64,000 nt of DNA from Arthrobacter sp. 35W (GTDB lineage: Bacteria; Actinomycetota; Actinomycetes; Actinomycetales; Micrococcaceae), in assembly GCF_000482545.1 (NCBI RefSeq), contig NZ_KI519454.1, forward strand, positions 310,001 to 374,000, written 5' to 3'. A model generated the notes under the pieces. It worked only from the letters and a program-made list of their open reading frames with translations, had not been told where the DNA came from and searched no databases. Position numbers and translations under genes: made by a program. Positions 50,577 to 60,200 of this stretch are shown here, piece after piece. Numbering within the stretch: position 1 is the first letter of the stretch; each line of letters begins with the position of its first letter.

Positions 50577-52271
50577 TTACCCCAGCAGGGCCACGCGGAG
50601 GGTGTCCAGGCCTACGGAGCCCAGGTTCAGCGCCTGCGTGTGGAAGGCCTTCAGATCGAAGTCCGTGCCATCGGCTGCGGCGCGGGCATCGCGGATCTCC
50701 TCCCAGAGGCGCTGGCCGATCTTGTACGACGGCGCCTGGCCGGGCCAGCCCAGGTAGCGGTTGAACTCGAAGTCCAGCTGTCCGGGGGAGGTGTCAAGGT
50801 TCGTCTTGAGGAACTCGAAGCCGTTCTCCGGCGTCCAGGTCCCCGTGCCCCACTGGGCCGGCATGTCCAGTTCGAGGTGGACGCCGATGTCGAAGACCAC
50901 GCGGGCGGCGCGCATCCGCTGGCCGTCCAGCATGCCCATCTTGTCGCCCGGGTCGGAGAGGTAGCCCAGCTGGTCCATCAGGCGCTCGGCGTACAGGGCC
51001 CAGCCCTCGCCGTGTCCGGAGACCCAGCAGGCGTTGCGGCGCCAGTTGTTCAGCAGGCCGCTCTGGTAGACGGCCGTGGCCACCTGCAAGTGGTGGCCGG
51101 GGACGCCCTCGTGGTAGACCGTGGTGGTTTCGGACCAGGTGGTGAAGGAGTCCTCGCCCTCCGGCACGGACCACCACATGCGGCCCGGGCGGGAGAAGTC
51201 GTCCGAGGGGCCGGAGTAGTAGATGCCGCCGTCCTGGGTGGGGGCGATCATGCACTCGAGGCGGCGCATGATCTCGGGGATGTCGAACTGCTCGCCGGCC
51301 AGATCAGCCACGGCCTTGTCGGAGAGCTCCTGCATCCAGGACTTCAGGGCGTCGGTGCCCTTGAGCTGGCGGGCAGGGTCCGCATTGAGAACGGCCTTGG
51401 CCTCCTCGATGCTGGCGCCGGGGGCGATCTGCTCGGCGACGGCGCGCTGCTCGGCGATGATCCGGTCCAGTTCCGCCACGCCCCAGGCGTACGTTTCCTG
51501 AAGATCGACGGCGGAGCCCAGGAATACGCGGGAGGCCAGGGCGTAGCGCTCGGCCCCGACGGCGTCCTTCAGCGGGGCCTGCGGCAGCAGCTCGTCCGCC
51601 AAGAAGTCCACCAGGGCTGCATAGGCGGCGCGCGCGGTCTCGGCCCCGGTGGCCAGGGTCTCGGTGAGCTCCCCGGTGAGGGCCTCGCCGGATTCCAGTG
51701 TGGCCTCCTTGGCGAAGGTGGTGAAGAAGCCGTCCTCGGACGCGTGGCGCTGGCACTGCTCGATGACGATTTCCACCTGGCGGCGGGCGGCCACCAGGGA
51801 GTTGGCGGCGCCGGAACGCAGCGAGGAGATGTAGCCCTCGATGGCGCCGGGGACATTGGCCAGGCGGCCGGCAATGTGCTCCCAGTCCGTCGCCGTTGCG
51901 GTGGGCATCAAATCGAAGATGGCCCGGATGTCCTGCGAGGCGGAGGCGATGTTGTTCAGCTCGGCCAGCTGCCATCCGGTCTCGTGCAGCTCCAGGTCCA
52001 GGCCGAGGCGCTCGCGCATGGCGTGCAGGGTGACCTTGTCGACGTCGTCCGTCGGTTCCAAGGCGGCCAGCTCCTCCAGCGTGGAGCGTGTGGCGGCGGC
52101 GAAGGCCTCAAAGCCCGCGGGGGAGTAGTCGCGGTATTCGGTTTCATGCCCGGGCAGGCCCAGGCTGGTGGCGAAGCTGGGGTCGAGCTCCAACAGGGTG
52201 GCCGTGTAGGCGTCGGCAACGGCGTCGATGGCGGTCTGGGTGCGGGTGGGTTTCGTTGTTACGTTAGTCAC
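50577..52271 (-). CDS. DUF885 family metallopeptidase-like protein
   Basis: 564 residues of the DUF885 family, which is related to zinc carboxypeptidases of the gluzincin type. The active-site-like motif is VYHEGVPGHHLQVATAVYQ around residue 390, with a downstream glutamate in GHGEGWALYAERL. No signal peptide is seen, so it is probably cytosolic. Family members lack a firm physiological role. The gene stands alone between repeats. The start (ATG at 52271) is followed by a plausible Thr-rich leader; a weak GGGAAG precedes it. Confidence 0.88.
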   Translation of the reverse strand: MTNVTTKPTRTQTAIDAVADAYTATLLELDPSFATSLGLPGHETEYRDYSPAGFEAFAAATRSTLEELAALEPTDDVDKVTLHAMRERLGLDLELHETGWQLAELNNIASASQDIRAIFDLMPTATATDWEHIAGRLANVPGAIEGYISSLRSGAANSLVAARRQVEIVIEQCQRHASEDGFFTTFAKEATLESGEALTGELTETLATGAETARAAYAALVDFLADELLPQAPLKDAVGAERYALASRVFLGSAVDLQETYAWGVAELDRIIAEQRAVAEQIAPGASIEEAKAVLNADPARQLKGTDALKSWMQELSDKAVADLAGEQFDIPEIMRRLECMIAPTQDGGIYYSGPSDDFSRPGRMWWSVPEGEDSFTTWSETTTVYHEGVPGHHLQVATAVYQSGLLNNWRRNACWVSGHGEGWALYAERLMDQLGYLSDPGDKMGMLDGQRMRAARVVFDIGVHLELDMPAQWGTGTWTPENGFEFLKTNLDTSPGQLDFEFNRYLGWPGQAPSYKIGQRLWEEIRDARAAADGTDFDLKAFHTQALNLGSVGLDTLRVALLG

Positions 52272-52344
52272 TTCCCGAGCCTACCGCCCAGTAGCCTTTT
52301 TCTGAAGCACTGCTTTCACACCGACGGCCGCGCCACTCCCAACG

Positions 52345-52411
52345 AAATCGCGCCCCTTCATAACAATCGCGCCGGGTGACCGGACGCGATTGTTATGAAG
52401 GAGCGCGATTT
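52345..52411. repeat. 27-bp inverted repeat between accE and the DUF885 gene
   Basis: AAATCGCGCCCCTTCATAAC and onward pairs with GTTATGAAGGAGCGCGATTT with a single mismatch, leaving a 13-base loop. It ends in T-rich bases on the right and A-rich on the left. It may be the terminator of the accD5-accE operon, or a repeat; it does not resemble the GACGC hairpin family. Confidence 0.65.
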
Positions 52412-52422
52412 TGGTGGGAATC

Positions 52423-52665
52423 CTAGGTGCGGGACCGGCGCCAGGCCCCGGGGCCGGGCTTGGGGCCGAGGTTCAGCTGGGCGCGCCGCACCCAGGCACG
52501 GGTGGCGGGCTTGGCCTCGGGCTCCTCGTCAACGCTCTGCAGGGAGAGCACGACGGCGGTGAGTGCCGCCAGCTCCTCCGGCGTCGGGTTGCCCTTGGCG
52601 ACGGTGAGCAGCGGGGTGCCGGGGGCCTCGGTGGGCTCGACCAGCGGTGTCTGGTTCGCCGTCAC
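52423..52665 (-). CDS. accE: Acyl-CoA carboxylase epsilon subunit
   Basis: An 80-residue protein of the AccE5 type that stabilises the AccA3-AccD5 complex in actinobacteria. It has the short conserved core [24 protein letters not shown] and the C-terminal [21 protein letters not shown]. The ATG overlaps the accD5 stop by 4 bases (ATGA). Confidence 0.9.
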   Translation of the reverse strand: MTANQTPLVEPTEAPGTPLLTVAKGNPTPEELAALTAVVLSLQSVDEEPEAKPATRAWVRRAQLNLGPKPGPGAWRRSRT

Positions 52666-54245
52666 AGCGGGATGTTCCCGTGCTTCTTGGCGGGGAGGCT
52701 GGCACGCTTGTCGCGCAGGGCGCGCAGGCCCTTGATCAGCTGGATGCGGGTGTCCGACGGGGCGATGACGGCGTCGACGTAGCCCAGCTCGGCGGCCTGG
52801 TACGGGTTCAGGAGCTCCTCCTCGTAGCCGCGCACGATCTCCGCGCGGCGGGCCTCGACGTCGCCGCCGTCGGCAGCCACAGCGGCCAGGTCGCGGCGGT
52901 ACAGGATGTTGACGGCGCCCTGGGCACCCATCACACCGATCTGGGCGGTGGGCCAGGCGAGGTTCAGATCCGCACCGAGCTTCTTGGAGCCCATCACGAT
53001 GTACGCTCCGCCGTAGGCCTTGCGGGTGATGACCGTCAGCTTGGGCACGGTGGCCTCGGCGTAGGCGTAGAGCAGCTTGGCACCGCGGCGGATGATGCCC
53101 TGGAACTCCTGGTCCTTGCCGGGCAGGAAGCCGGGGACGTCCACCAGCGTGATGATGGGGATGTTGAAGGCGTCGCAGTGGCGGACAAAGCGGGCGGCCT
53201 TCTCCGAGGCGGAGATGTCCAGGGTGCCGGCAAACTGCATCGGCTGGTTGGCCACGATGCCCACCGTATGGCCCTCGATGCGGCCGTAGCCGATCATCAC
53301 GTTGGGTGCGTAAAGGGACTGCATCTCAAGGAAGTGGCCATCGTCGACGATCTGCGAGATGACCTTGCGCATGTCATAGGGGTGGTTGGCCGAATCGGGG
53401 ATCAGCGCATCCAGTTCCAGATCGGCGTCGTCGATCTCCAGTTCCTGCTCGTGCTCCTGCACCGGGGCTTCGGCCAGGTTGTTGGAGGGCAGGAAGTCCA
53501 GCAGCTCGCGGACAAACTCGATCGCATCGGCTTCATCCGACGCGAGGTAGGTGGAGGTTCCGGTGGTGGTGTTGTGCTGGCGGGCGCCACCGAGGGTCTC
53601 CATGTCCACGTCCTCGCCGGTGACGGTCTTGATGACGTCCGGGCCGGTGATGAACATGTGCGAGGTCTTGTCCACCATGACGACGTAGTCCGTCAGGGCG
53701 GGGGAGTAGGCGGCGCCACCGGCGCACGGACCCATGATGAGGGAGATCTGCGGGACGACGCCGGAGGCGTGGACGTTGTTGCGGAAGATGTCGGCGAACA
53801 TGGCCAGCGAGGCCACGCCCTCCTGGATGCGGGCGCCGCCGCCGTCGTTGATGCCCACCACGGGGCAGCCGTTGCGCAGCGCAAATTCCTGGACCTTGAC
53901 GATCTTCTCGCCGTTGACCTGGCTCAGCGAACCGCCGTAGACGCTGAAGTCCTGGCTGTAGAGGGCCACCAGACGGCCGTCTACCGTACCGTAGCCGGAG
54001 ACGACGCCGTCGCCCAGAGGCTTCTTCTTCTCCATGCCGAAGGCGGTGGAGCGGTGCACGGCCAGAGCGTCGAACTCGACAAACGATCCTTCGTCCACCA
54101 GCAGATCGATGCGCTCGCGGGCGGTGTTCTTGCCGCGTGCATGCTGCTTCTCAACGGCCTCGGGGCCGGAGGGCTGGGCGGCCTGAGCCAGACGGTCGCG
54201 GAAATCCGCGATCTTGCCTGCGGTGGTCGAAAGATCGTGGCTCAT
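52662..54245 (-). CDS. accD5: Acyl-CoA (propionyl/acetyl) carboxylase beta subunit
   Basis: 527 residues, carboxyltransferase that moves CO2 from AccA3-bound biotin to acetyl- or propionyl-CoA. The two crotonase-like halves are visible: [19 protein letters not shown] and [20 protein letters not shown] in the N-domain, then [13 protein letters not shown] and [33 protein letters not shown] in the C-domain. It is divergent from birA and coupled to accE. Substrate preference (propionyl versus acetyl) depends on one residue in the C-domain and I do not assign it. Confidence 0.95.
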   Translation of the reverse strand: MSHDLSTTAGKIADFRDRLAQAAQPSGPEAVEKQHARGKNTARERIDLLVDEGSFVEFDALAVHRSTAFGMEKKKPLGDGVVSGYGTVDGRLVALYSQDFSVYGGSLSQVNGEKIVKVQEFALRNGCPVVGINDGGGARIQEGVASLAMFADIFRNNVHASGVVPQISLIMGPCAGGAAYSPALTDYVVMVDKTSHMFITGPDVIKTVTGEDVDMETLGGARQHNTTTGTSTYLASDEADAIEFVRELLDFLPSNNLAEAPVQEHEQELEIDDADLELDALIPDSANHPYDMRKVISQIVDDGHFLEMQSLYAPNVMIGYGRIEGHTVGIVANQPMQFAGTLDISASEKAARFVRHCDAFNIPIITLVDVPGFLPGKDQEFQGIIRRGAKLLYAYAEATVPKLTVITRKAYGGAYIVMGSKKLGADLNLAWPTAQIGVMGAQGAVNILYRRDLAAVAADGGDVEARRAEIVRGYEEELLNPYQAAELGYVDAVIAPSDTRIQLIKGLRALRDKRASLPAKKHGNIPL

Positions 54246-54365
54246 AGGTTCTCTTCGCTCGCTTGTCTGCCCGGTGTGGCTTCTTTACGGTGGCTGCATT
54301 AAGTAGGAAAGACACAAAGAATGCGCCTCCATCCACAGTCTAGTGACGTTTTGGATGCCAGCCTC

Positions 54366-54403
54366 TGTAGAAAACCTACAATTTCCCGCCGAATGTATCT
54401 ACA
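54366..54403. promoter_or_regulatory. Palindromes in the accD5-birA divergent region
   Basis: TGTAGAAAACCTACA (54366-54380) is a perfect TGTAG-n5-CTACA palindrome. TGTATCTACA (54394-54403) repeats similar half-sites with a shorter centre. Both lie between the accD5-accE and birA operons and could bind one regulator of lipid or biotin genes. Identity unknown. Confidence 0.45.
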
Positions 54404-54450
54404 TCCACCGCGCATTGCCCTTGCGCAGCGGCGGTGTCGGAGGGTGCCGA

Positions 54451-54462
54451 TAAGATCAAACC
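54451..54462 (+). promoter_or_regulatory. -10 box placing birA transcription at its ATG
   Basis: TAAGAT at 54451-54456 is a good -10 hexamer and the A of the birA ATG is 7 bases further. No Shine-Dalgarno is present, so birA is probably leaderless. No clear -35 at 17 bases. Confidence 0.5.
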
Positions 54463-55368
54463 ATGACCAGCGCGCTGCCCCCCTTGGATGCGTCCAGCCT
54501 GCGGGCGGCCCTGCTGGCACCCAGCGGAGCCTACGCCCGGGTGGACGTCGTGCCCGAAACCGGATCCACCAACGCGGACCTCATGGCCGCCGCTGCCAAC
54601 GACGACGCCGGCTGGCCGGATCTGTCCGTGCTGCTCACCGACAGCCAGGTGGGCGGCCGTGGACGGCTTGACCGCAGCTGGACCGCGCCTGCCGGCAGTT
54701 CCATGATCAGCTCGGTGCTGCTGCGGCCCACCAACCGCGGCGCGGCGCTGCCGATGCGGGCCTATGGCTGGTTCTCGGTGCTGGCCGCCATCGCCCTGGT
54801 GGATGCCCTGGCGGCGGAAACCGGCACGCAGCCGGCCCTGAAGTGGCCCAATGATGTGGTGCTGAACGGCCGCAAGATCTCCGGCATCCTCGCCCAGCTG
54901 GTCCCTGCACAGCCCGGCGCGGCTTCAGGCGCGCCCACCCCGCCCGCCGTCGTCGTCGGCATTGGCACCAATGTGCACCAAAGCCGGGCCCAGCTGCCCG
55001 TGGACACCGCCACCTCACTGGTGCTGGAAGGCGCCGCCACGCTGGACCGGCACATCCTGCTGCCCGCCTTCCTCAACCGTTTTGCCGCCCTGTACGCCCA
55101 GTTCTGCGCCGTCTCCGGCGATGCCTCGGCCCCGCTGCCCGGTGGGTTGAGCGTCCGCGCCCTGGCCACCGGGCGGATGGCCACCCTGGGCGTGGGCGTG
55201 CGTGCCGAGCTGCCCGGCGGTCAAATGCTCACCGGCCTGGCCGAGGGCCTGGACGCCGATGGCTCGCTGCTGATCCGCGATGCCGCCGGAACCCTGCACA
55301 CCGTCTCCGCCGGTGACGTGGTGCACCTGCGCCGCGATGCGTCCGACGGCGGCAGTGCCTATGCGTAG
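54463..55368 (+). CDS. birA: Biotin-[acetyl-CoA-carboxylase] ligase, class I
   Basis: 301 residues. Attaches biotin to the AccA3 carrier lysine via biotinyl-AMP. The ligase core shows STNADL near residue 35, the biotinyl-AMP loop GGRGRLDRSWTAP, KWPNDVVLNGRKISGILAQ with the catalytic lysine, and GIGTNVHQ. The small C-terminal SH3-like domain is present. There is no N-terminal helix-turn-helix, so it cannot act as a repressor; this fits control of bio genes by the TetR protein at 16294. Its stop overlaps the next gene by 8 bases. Confidence 0.95.
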   Translation: MTSALPPLDASSLRAALLAPSGAYARVDVVPETGSTNADLMAAAANDDAGWPDLSVLLTDSQVGGRGRLDRSWTAPAGSSMISSVLLRPTNRGAALPMRAYGWFSVLAAIALVDALAAETGTQPALKWPNDVVLNGRKISGILAQLVPAQPGAASGAPTPPAVVVGIGTNVHQSRAQLPVDTATSLVLEGAATLDRHILLPAFLNRFAALYAQFCAVSGDASAPLPGGLSVRALATGRMATLGVGVRAELPGGQMLTGLAEGLDADGSLLIRDAAGTLHTVSAGDVVHLRRDASDGGSAYA

Positions 55369-55957
55369 CTGGCTGGCCCCGGGGGAGCAGGTGATAGTGC
55401 GCACGCGGCCCCACAAGCACGTTCTGCTGCTTCCGGCAGTTGTGGCGGTGGTGGTGCCCTTCGTGGTGGGCCTGCTGATGGCCTGGCTTGATGCCAGCCG
55501 CTACCACCGCTGGGCCCCGGCGGCTCCGCAGCTGCGCGAACCGGCCATCGTGGCGGTGCTGGTGCTGGCGTCCATGGTGCTGGTGCTCTTTCCGCTGCGG
55601 AAGTACCTGGCGTGGCTGGGCACCGGCTATACACTCACCAGCCGCCGGATTGTGGTCCGCAATGGCTGGCTGCGCAGGCACCGGCGGGATTATCCGCTGG
55701 CCGTAGTGCACCATCTGGGCACCAGCCAGACGCTGGTGGAACGGATGTGGCGCTCGGGGACTATAGCCTTGGACATGGGATTCGACGGTTCCGCGGACAT
55801 CAGGCACGTGCCGGAGGTTGACACCTTTGGCCACTACGCCCTGGACGCCATCGAAGACCTGCCGCACTCGGCGCTGGCGCCCGCGGGCCCGCAGCGCGAC
55901 TACGCTGATGAAACTGACATTGAAGGATGGGAGGGAATGCCGCATGGAAGAGACTGA
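55361..55957 (+). CDS. PH-like (bPH2/DUF304) membrane protein
   Basis: 198 residues: two hydrophobic helices near residues 21-42 (LLLPAVVAVVVPFVVGLLMA) and 62-80, then a bacterial PH-like domain with YTLTSRRIVVRNGWLRRHRRDYPLAVVHHLG and IALDMGFDGSADIRHVPEVDTF. Start ATG 55361 lies inside the birA stop region (ATGCGTAG), so it is coupled. The order birA then bPH2 gene is also known in mycobacteria (Rv3279c-Rv3278c). Its function is unknown. The C-terminus overlaps the cyclase start by 14 bases. Confidence 0.85.
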   Translation: MRSWLAPGEQVIVRTRPHKHVLLLPAVVAVVVPFVVGLLMAWLDASRYHRWAPAAPQLREPAIVAVLVLASMVLVLFPLRKYLAWLGTGYTLTSRRIVVRNGWLRRHRRDYPLAVVHHLGTSQTLVERMWRSGTIALDMGFDGSADIRHVPEVDTFGHYALDAIEDLPHSALAPAGPQRDYADETDIEGWEGMPHGRD

Positions 55958-57023
55958 GCAGACGGCGGACCTTCCCCTGCCCCCTGCCACCCGCGGCGAG
56001 ATCAAGGCGCTGGAAGCGGAGCTGCTGGGCGGGGAACGCAAGCTGCGCCGCCGCGAAGTTGCCGCCGGCGCCGGGGTGTCGCTGCTGTCCGCCCGCAAGA
56101 TTTGGCGCGCCATGGGCTTTCCCAATCTGGGCGACGACGACGTCGCGTTCACCGAGCGTGACCAGGAGGCCCTGGGCATCGTGGTGGATCTGGTCCGCCG
56201 CAAGGTGGTCACCGAAGAGGCCGCCATCTCCATCACCCGCTCCATCGGCCAGATGACTGACCGCATGGTGGTCTGGCAGATCGAGGCCCTCGTTGAGGAT
56301 CTCGTGGCCGAGCACGGCGTCAGCGACGCCGCAGCCCGCCGCGCCGTCGTCTCCGAGCTGCCCCAGCTGATTGATTCGCTGGAAAAGGTGCTTATCTATT
56401 CCTACCGCCGCCAGCTCAATGCCGGCGTCCAGCGCCTGGCGGTCCGCGCCCAGGCCGGGCTGGAGGCCAGCGCCGAGGGGCGCGACGGCGAAGAGGACGA
56501 TGCTCCGCTGCCCCTGGCCCGGGCCGTGGGCTTTGCGGACCTGGTCAGCTACACCTCCCTGTCGCGGCGGATGAACGAGAAGACGCTGGCCAAGCTGGTG
56601 ACGCGCTTTGAGACCATCTGCGCGGAGATCATCTCCGTCGGTGGCGGCCGGCTGGTGAAGACCGTGGGCGATGAGGTGCTGTTCAACTGCGAGACGCCCG
56701 TTGCCGGTGCGGAGATTTCCCTGGCCCTGGCCGAGGCGATGGCGGCGGATGAATTCCTGCCCCAGGCCCGCGTGTCCATGGTGTGGGGGCGCGTGCTCTC
56801 GCGGCTGGGCGACATCTATGGGCCCACCGTCAACCTCGCCGCGCGCCTGACCGCTCTGGCCGAGCCCGGGACGGTGCTGATCGATTCCGCGACGGCGGCA
56901 GCCCTGGCCGAGGACGAGCGCTTCATCCTCATCCCGCAGGAGGTCCAGGAGGTGCGCGGATTCGGCGCCATCCACCCGGTGCTGCTGGCCCGCGGCCGCG
57001 GACGCGGCCTCGTGGTGGACTAA
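55944..57023 (+). CDS. Class III adenylate/guanylate cyclase
   Basis: 359 residues. Residues about 1-170 form a helical N-terminal domain resembling the autoinhibitory, pH-sensing part of Rv1264-type cyclases (ARKIWRAMGFPNLGDDDVAFTERDQEAL). The catalytic domain has first metal aspartate in ARAVGFADLVSYTSLSRR, VGGGRLVKTVGDEVLFNC with second metal aspartate, and NLAARLTALAEPGTVLID with the transition-state asparagine-arginine. GGGAGGG precedes ATG 55944. It is third in the birA operon. Product cAMP is most likely; the substrate-specifying residues are not decided here. Confidence 0.9.
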   Translation: MEETEQTADLPLPPATRGEIKALEAELLGGERKLRRREVAAGAGVSLLSARKIWRAMGFPNLGDDDVAFTERDQEALGIVVDLVRRKVVTEEAAISITRSIGQMTDRMVVWQIEALVEDLVAEHGVSDAAARRAVVSELPQLIDSLEKVLIYSYRRQLNAGVQRLAVRAQAGLEASAEGRDGEEDDAPLPLARAVGFADLVSYTSLSRRMNEKTLAKLVTRFETICAEIISVGGGRLVKTVGDEVLFNCETPVAGAEISLALAEAMAADEFLPQARVSMVWGRVLSRLGDIYGPTVNLAARLTALAEPGTVLIDSATAAALAEDERFILIPQEVQEVRGFGAIHPVLLARGRGRGLVVD

Positions 57024-57203
57024 CGCCCCCCAACACTGGGGGAGTTCTCCCCATGGCGGTGCGGGGAGAGGTGCGGCAGACTAGGGCACATTGGTTAATC
57101 CATGAAATAGTTGAATTGCTCCCACGGCTCTTTTGCTTCGTTGGGCACCCCTAATCCCGAGGTAGTGGCACGGTCTCAACCGCCGCCGCAGAGGTAATGA
57201 CGC

Positions 57204-60200
57204 ATGGCACTGGCAGGTCTCTACTCCACGTCCCGGCGGCGCAGACGGCTGGCAACTGCCGGCTCCCTAGGCACCGTGGCGGCGGTTGTTGTCGCCGGTG
57301 CCCTGATCTACCCGGGGTTCACCACGGCCGACGTCGAACTCAATGACGGCAGCGTGTGGGTCACCAACAAGAACGCCAACATGGTGGGGCACCTCAACGC
57401 CCAGTCCAAGGTGCTCGACGGCGGATTCGCCGCCACGACCACGGGCTTTGACGTTCTGCAGCACTCCGGCACCGTCTTTATGGACAACGATTCCGGCACC
57501 CTGTTGAACCAGATCAGCGTTCCGGACATGTCCCTGGGGGACGACTCCGCCCTGCAGGGCTCCAAGACGTTTTCGCTCGGCAGCACCCTGATGGTGCTGG
57601 CCGACAAGGCAAAGGGCTCCGTGTGGGCGCTGCCCTCCGCAGAGGTCCCCTCGTTCAACGACCAGACCACCAAACCCATCCTGGAATCGCTGGGCAATGC
57701 CAACGCCGTCGTCGCCCTGGAGGTGGATGCCGGGGTCAGCACCGTCGTCGCCCTCGACGCCCGCAAGGGCGAGCTCACCACCGCCGAGGTGGCCGGGGAC
57801 GGGTCCCTGATCAAGAGCAGCACCAGCACCGTGGAGGGTCTGCCGGACAAGGCGGATCTGCAGCTCACCGTGGTGGGGGACAAGCCCGTCATCCTGGATG
57901 CCGCCGGGGGCACCGTCTACCTGCCGGGCAACAAGCGCGTCCAGCTGGGGGACGGCGACGGCGCCAAGCTCCAGCAGCGCAGCACCGCCTCGGACTTTGT
58001 GGCCATCGAAACCCGCAAGGGGCTGGTGAATCAGCCGCTGGACGGCTCCGCCGCGGCCGTGGCCGAGCTCGGCGCCCAGGGCACGCCCGTCGCCCCGGTG
58101 CAGCAGGACGGCTGCATCCACGCGGCCTGGGGTGGCGTGAACCAGTACCTTCGCTATTGCGTCGGCGGCGAGAACACGCCGGTGAAGGTGCCGCAGTCCT
58201 CGGGCCAGTCGCAGTTTGTCTTCCGGCAGAACCGCGATGTGGTGGTGCTCAACGACGTCAACGGCGGCAATGTGTGGCTGGTGAACCAGAACCTCTTCCT
58301 GGTCAACAACTGGGACGACATCAAGACCGACACCACCAAGGCCGATGAATCCAAGGAGGAATCGGCCGATCCCAATGTGGTGAACACGCTCCCGGACCGC
58401 ACCCAGCCGAACCGGGCGCCCACCGCCGAGGCCGATGAATTTGGCGTGCGCCCGGGCAAGACCACCATCCTGCCGGTGCTCTACAACGATTCCGACCCCG
58501 ACGGCGATGTGCTGGCGGTGCGGCCCGTGGACACCCAGCCGGCCGCCGGCGCCGTCGCGTCCATCTACGGTGGCACGGGTCTGCAGATCACCGTCCCGGC
58601 CAATGCCGCCGTCGGCGATGATTCCTTCACCTACACCGCCGACGACGGGCGCGGCGGCACCGCCGCGGGCAGGGTTGCCCTGCACATCGTCCCGCCCTCC
58701 ACCAACCGCCCGCCCCTCTCCCGCCGCGAAAGCACGCTGATCGTGGCCCAGGGGCAGTCGGTCAGCCAGAACGTGCTGGCGGACATGATCGACCCCGACG
58801 GCGATGATGTGTTCCTGACCGGCGCCGTGTCCGATGACGGCTCCGCGGACCTGAAGTTCACGCCCGACGGCAACCTCACGTATGCGGACAATGGGCAGTC
58901 CAACGGCCCCAAGACCGCCACGATCAGCGTCTCGGACGCGGTCAACACCATGCAGAAGAAGATCGCCGTCAACGTCCGTGCGGCCGGTGGCGTGCCCCCG
59001 GTCGCCAACGCGGACTTCGTGCGGGTGACGGCCGGCCAGCCCACGGTGATCGCACCGCTGAAGAACGACCAGGACCCCTCCGGCGGCCAGCTGCGCCTGG
59101 CCAGCGTGGAGCAGTCCGCCAGCGGCACGGTGTCGGAGATTTCCGACAACGGCACCGTGACCTACACCTCTTCCACGCTGGGCACCGTGTACCTGCAGTA
59201 CCAGGTGACCAATGGCCCGCTCAGCTCCACCGGCCTGATCCGCGTGGAAGTGGTCGCTGCCGGCAGCCAGGAACCGCCGACGGCGGTGAAGGACACGGCC
59301 CTGCTGCCCGCCGGCGGCTCGGTGCTGGTTGACGTGCTCGGCAATGACACCGATCCCGGCGGCGGAGTGCTGGTGGTCAAGTCCGTGGAGGTTCCGGCGG
59401 ATGCGCCAATTTCGGCGACGCTGCTGGACCACAATGTGCTCAAGCTGACCGACACCCGCGGCCTGCAGAGCAATGTCACAGTCAAATACACCATCTCCAA
59501 CGGCCACGGAACCGCCGTCGGCGATGTGGAAGTGATCCACATCCCGGCCGCGAGCACGCTGCTGCCGCCGGTGGCCCGCCCCGACACCGCCAAGGTGCGC
59601 GCGGGCGACGTCGTGACCATCCCCGTGCTGGCCAATGACATCGACCCCAATGGCAGCCAGCTCACCAGTCCCGAGGTCATCCAGGCGCCCGACGCCGCCG
59701 CCGGCAAGATCTGGGTCCACCAGGATTCCCTGCGCTTTTTGGCCGGCCCGACGGCGGGCACGGTGGATGCCATCTACAAGGTCACCAACCAGTCCAACCA
59801 GTCGGACTCGGCCACCGTGAGAATCACCGTCATTGCGCCGGATCCGGAACACAACCTGCCGCCGGCGCCGAAGGACCTCACCGGCCGGGTGGTGGCCGGG
59901 TCCAAGACGCGCATCCAGGTGCCGCTGGACGAGATCGACCCCGACGGCGACTCCGTGGAGCTGGTGGGCCTGGACAAGGCGCCGCAGCTGGGCACCGCCG
60001 TTCCGGGCAATGGCTTCATCGAATACACGGCCGCCGGCAATGCTGCGGGCACCGATTCCTTCACCTACCGCGTCCGCGACCGCTTTGGCGCGAGTGCCAC
60101 CGCCACCGTCCGCGTGGGCGTGGCACCGGTGGAAACGCTCAACCACCCGCCGGTGGCCAACGATGATTTCATCACCATCCGCCCCGGCCGCAATGTTGCC

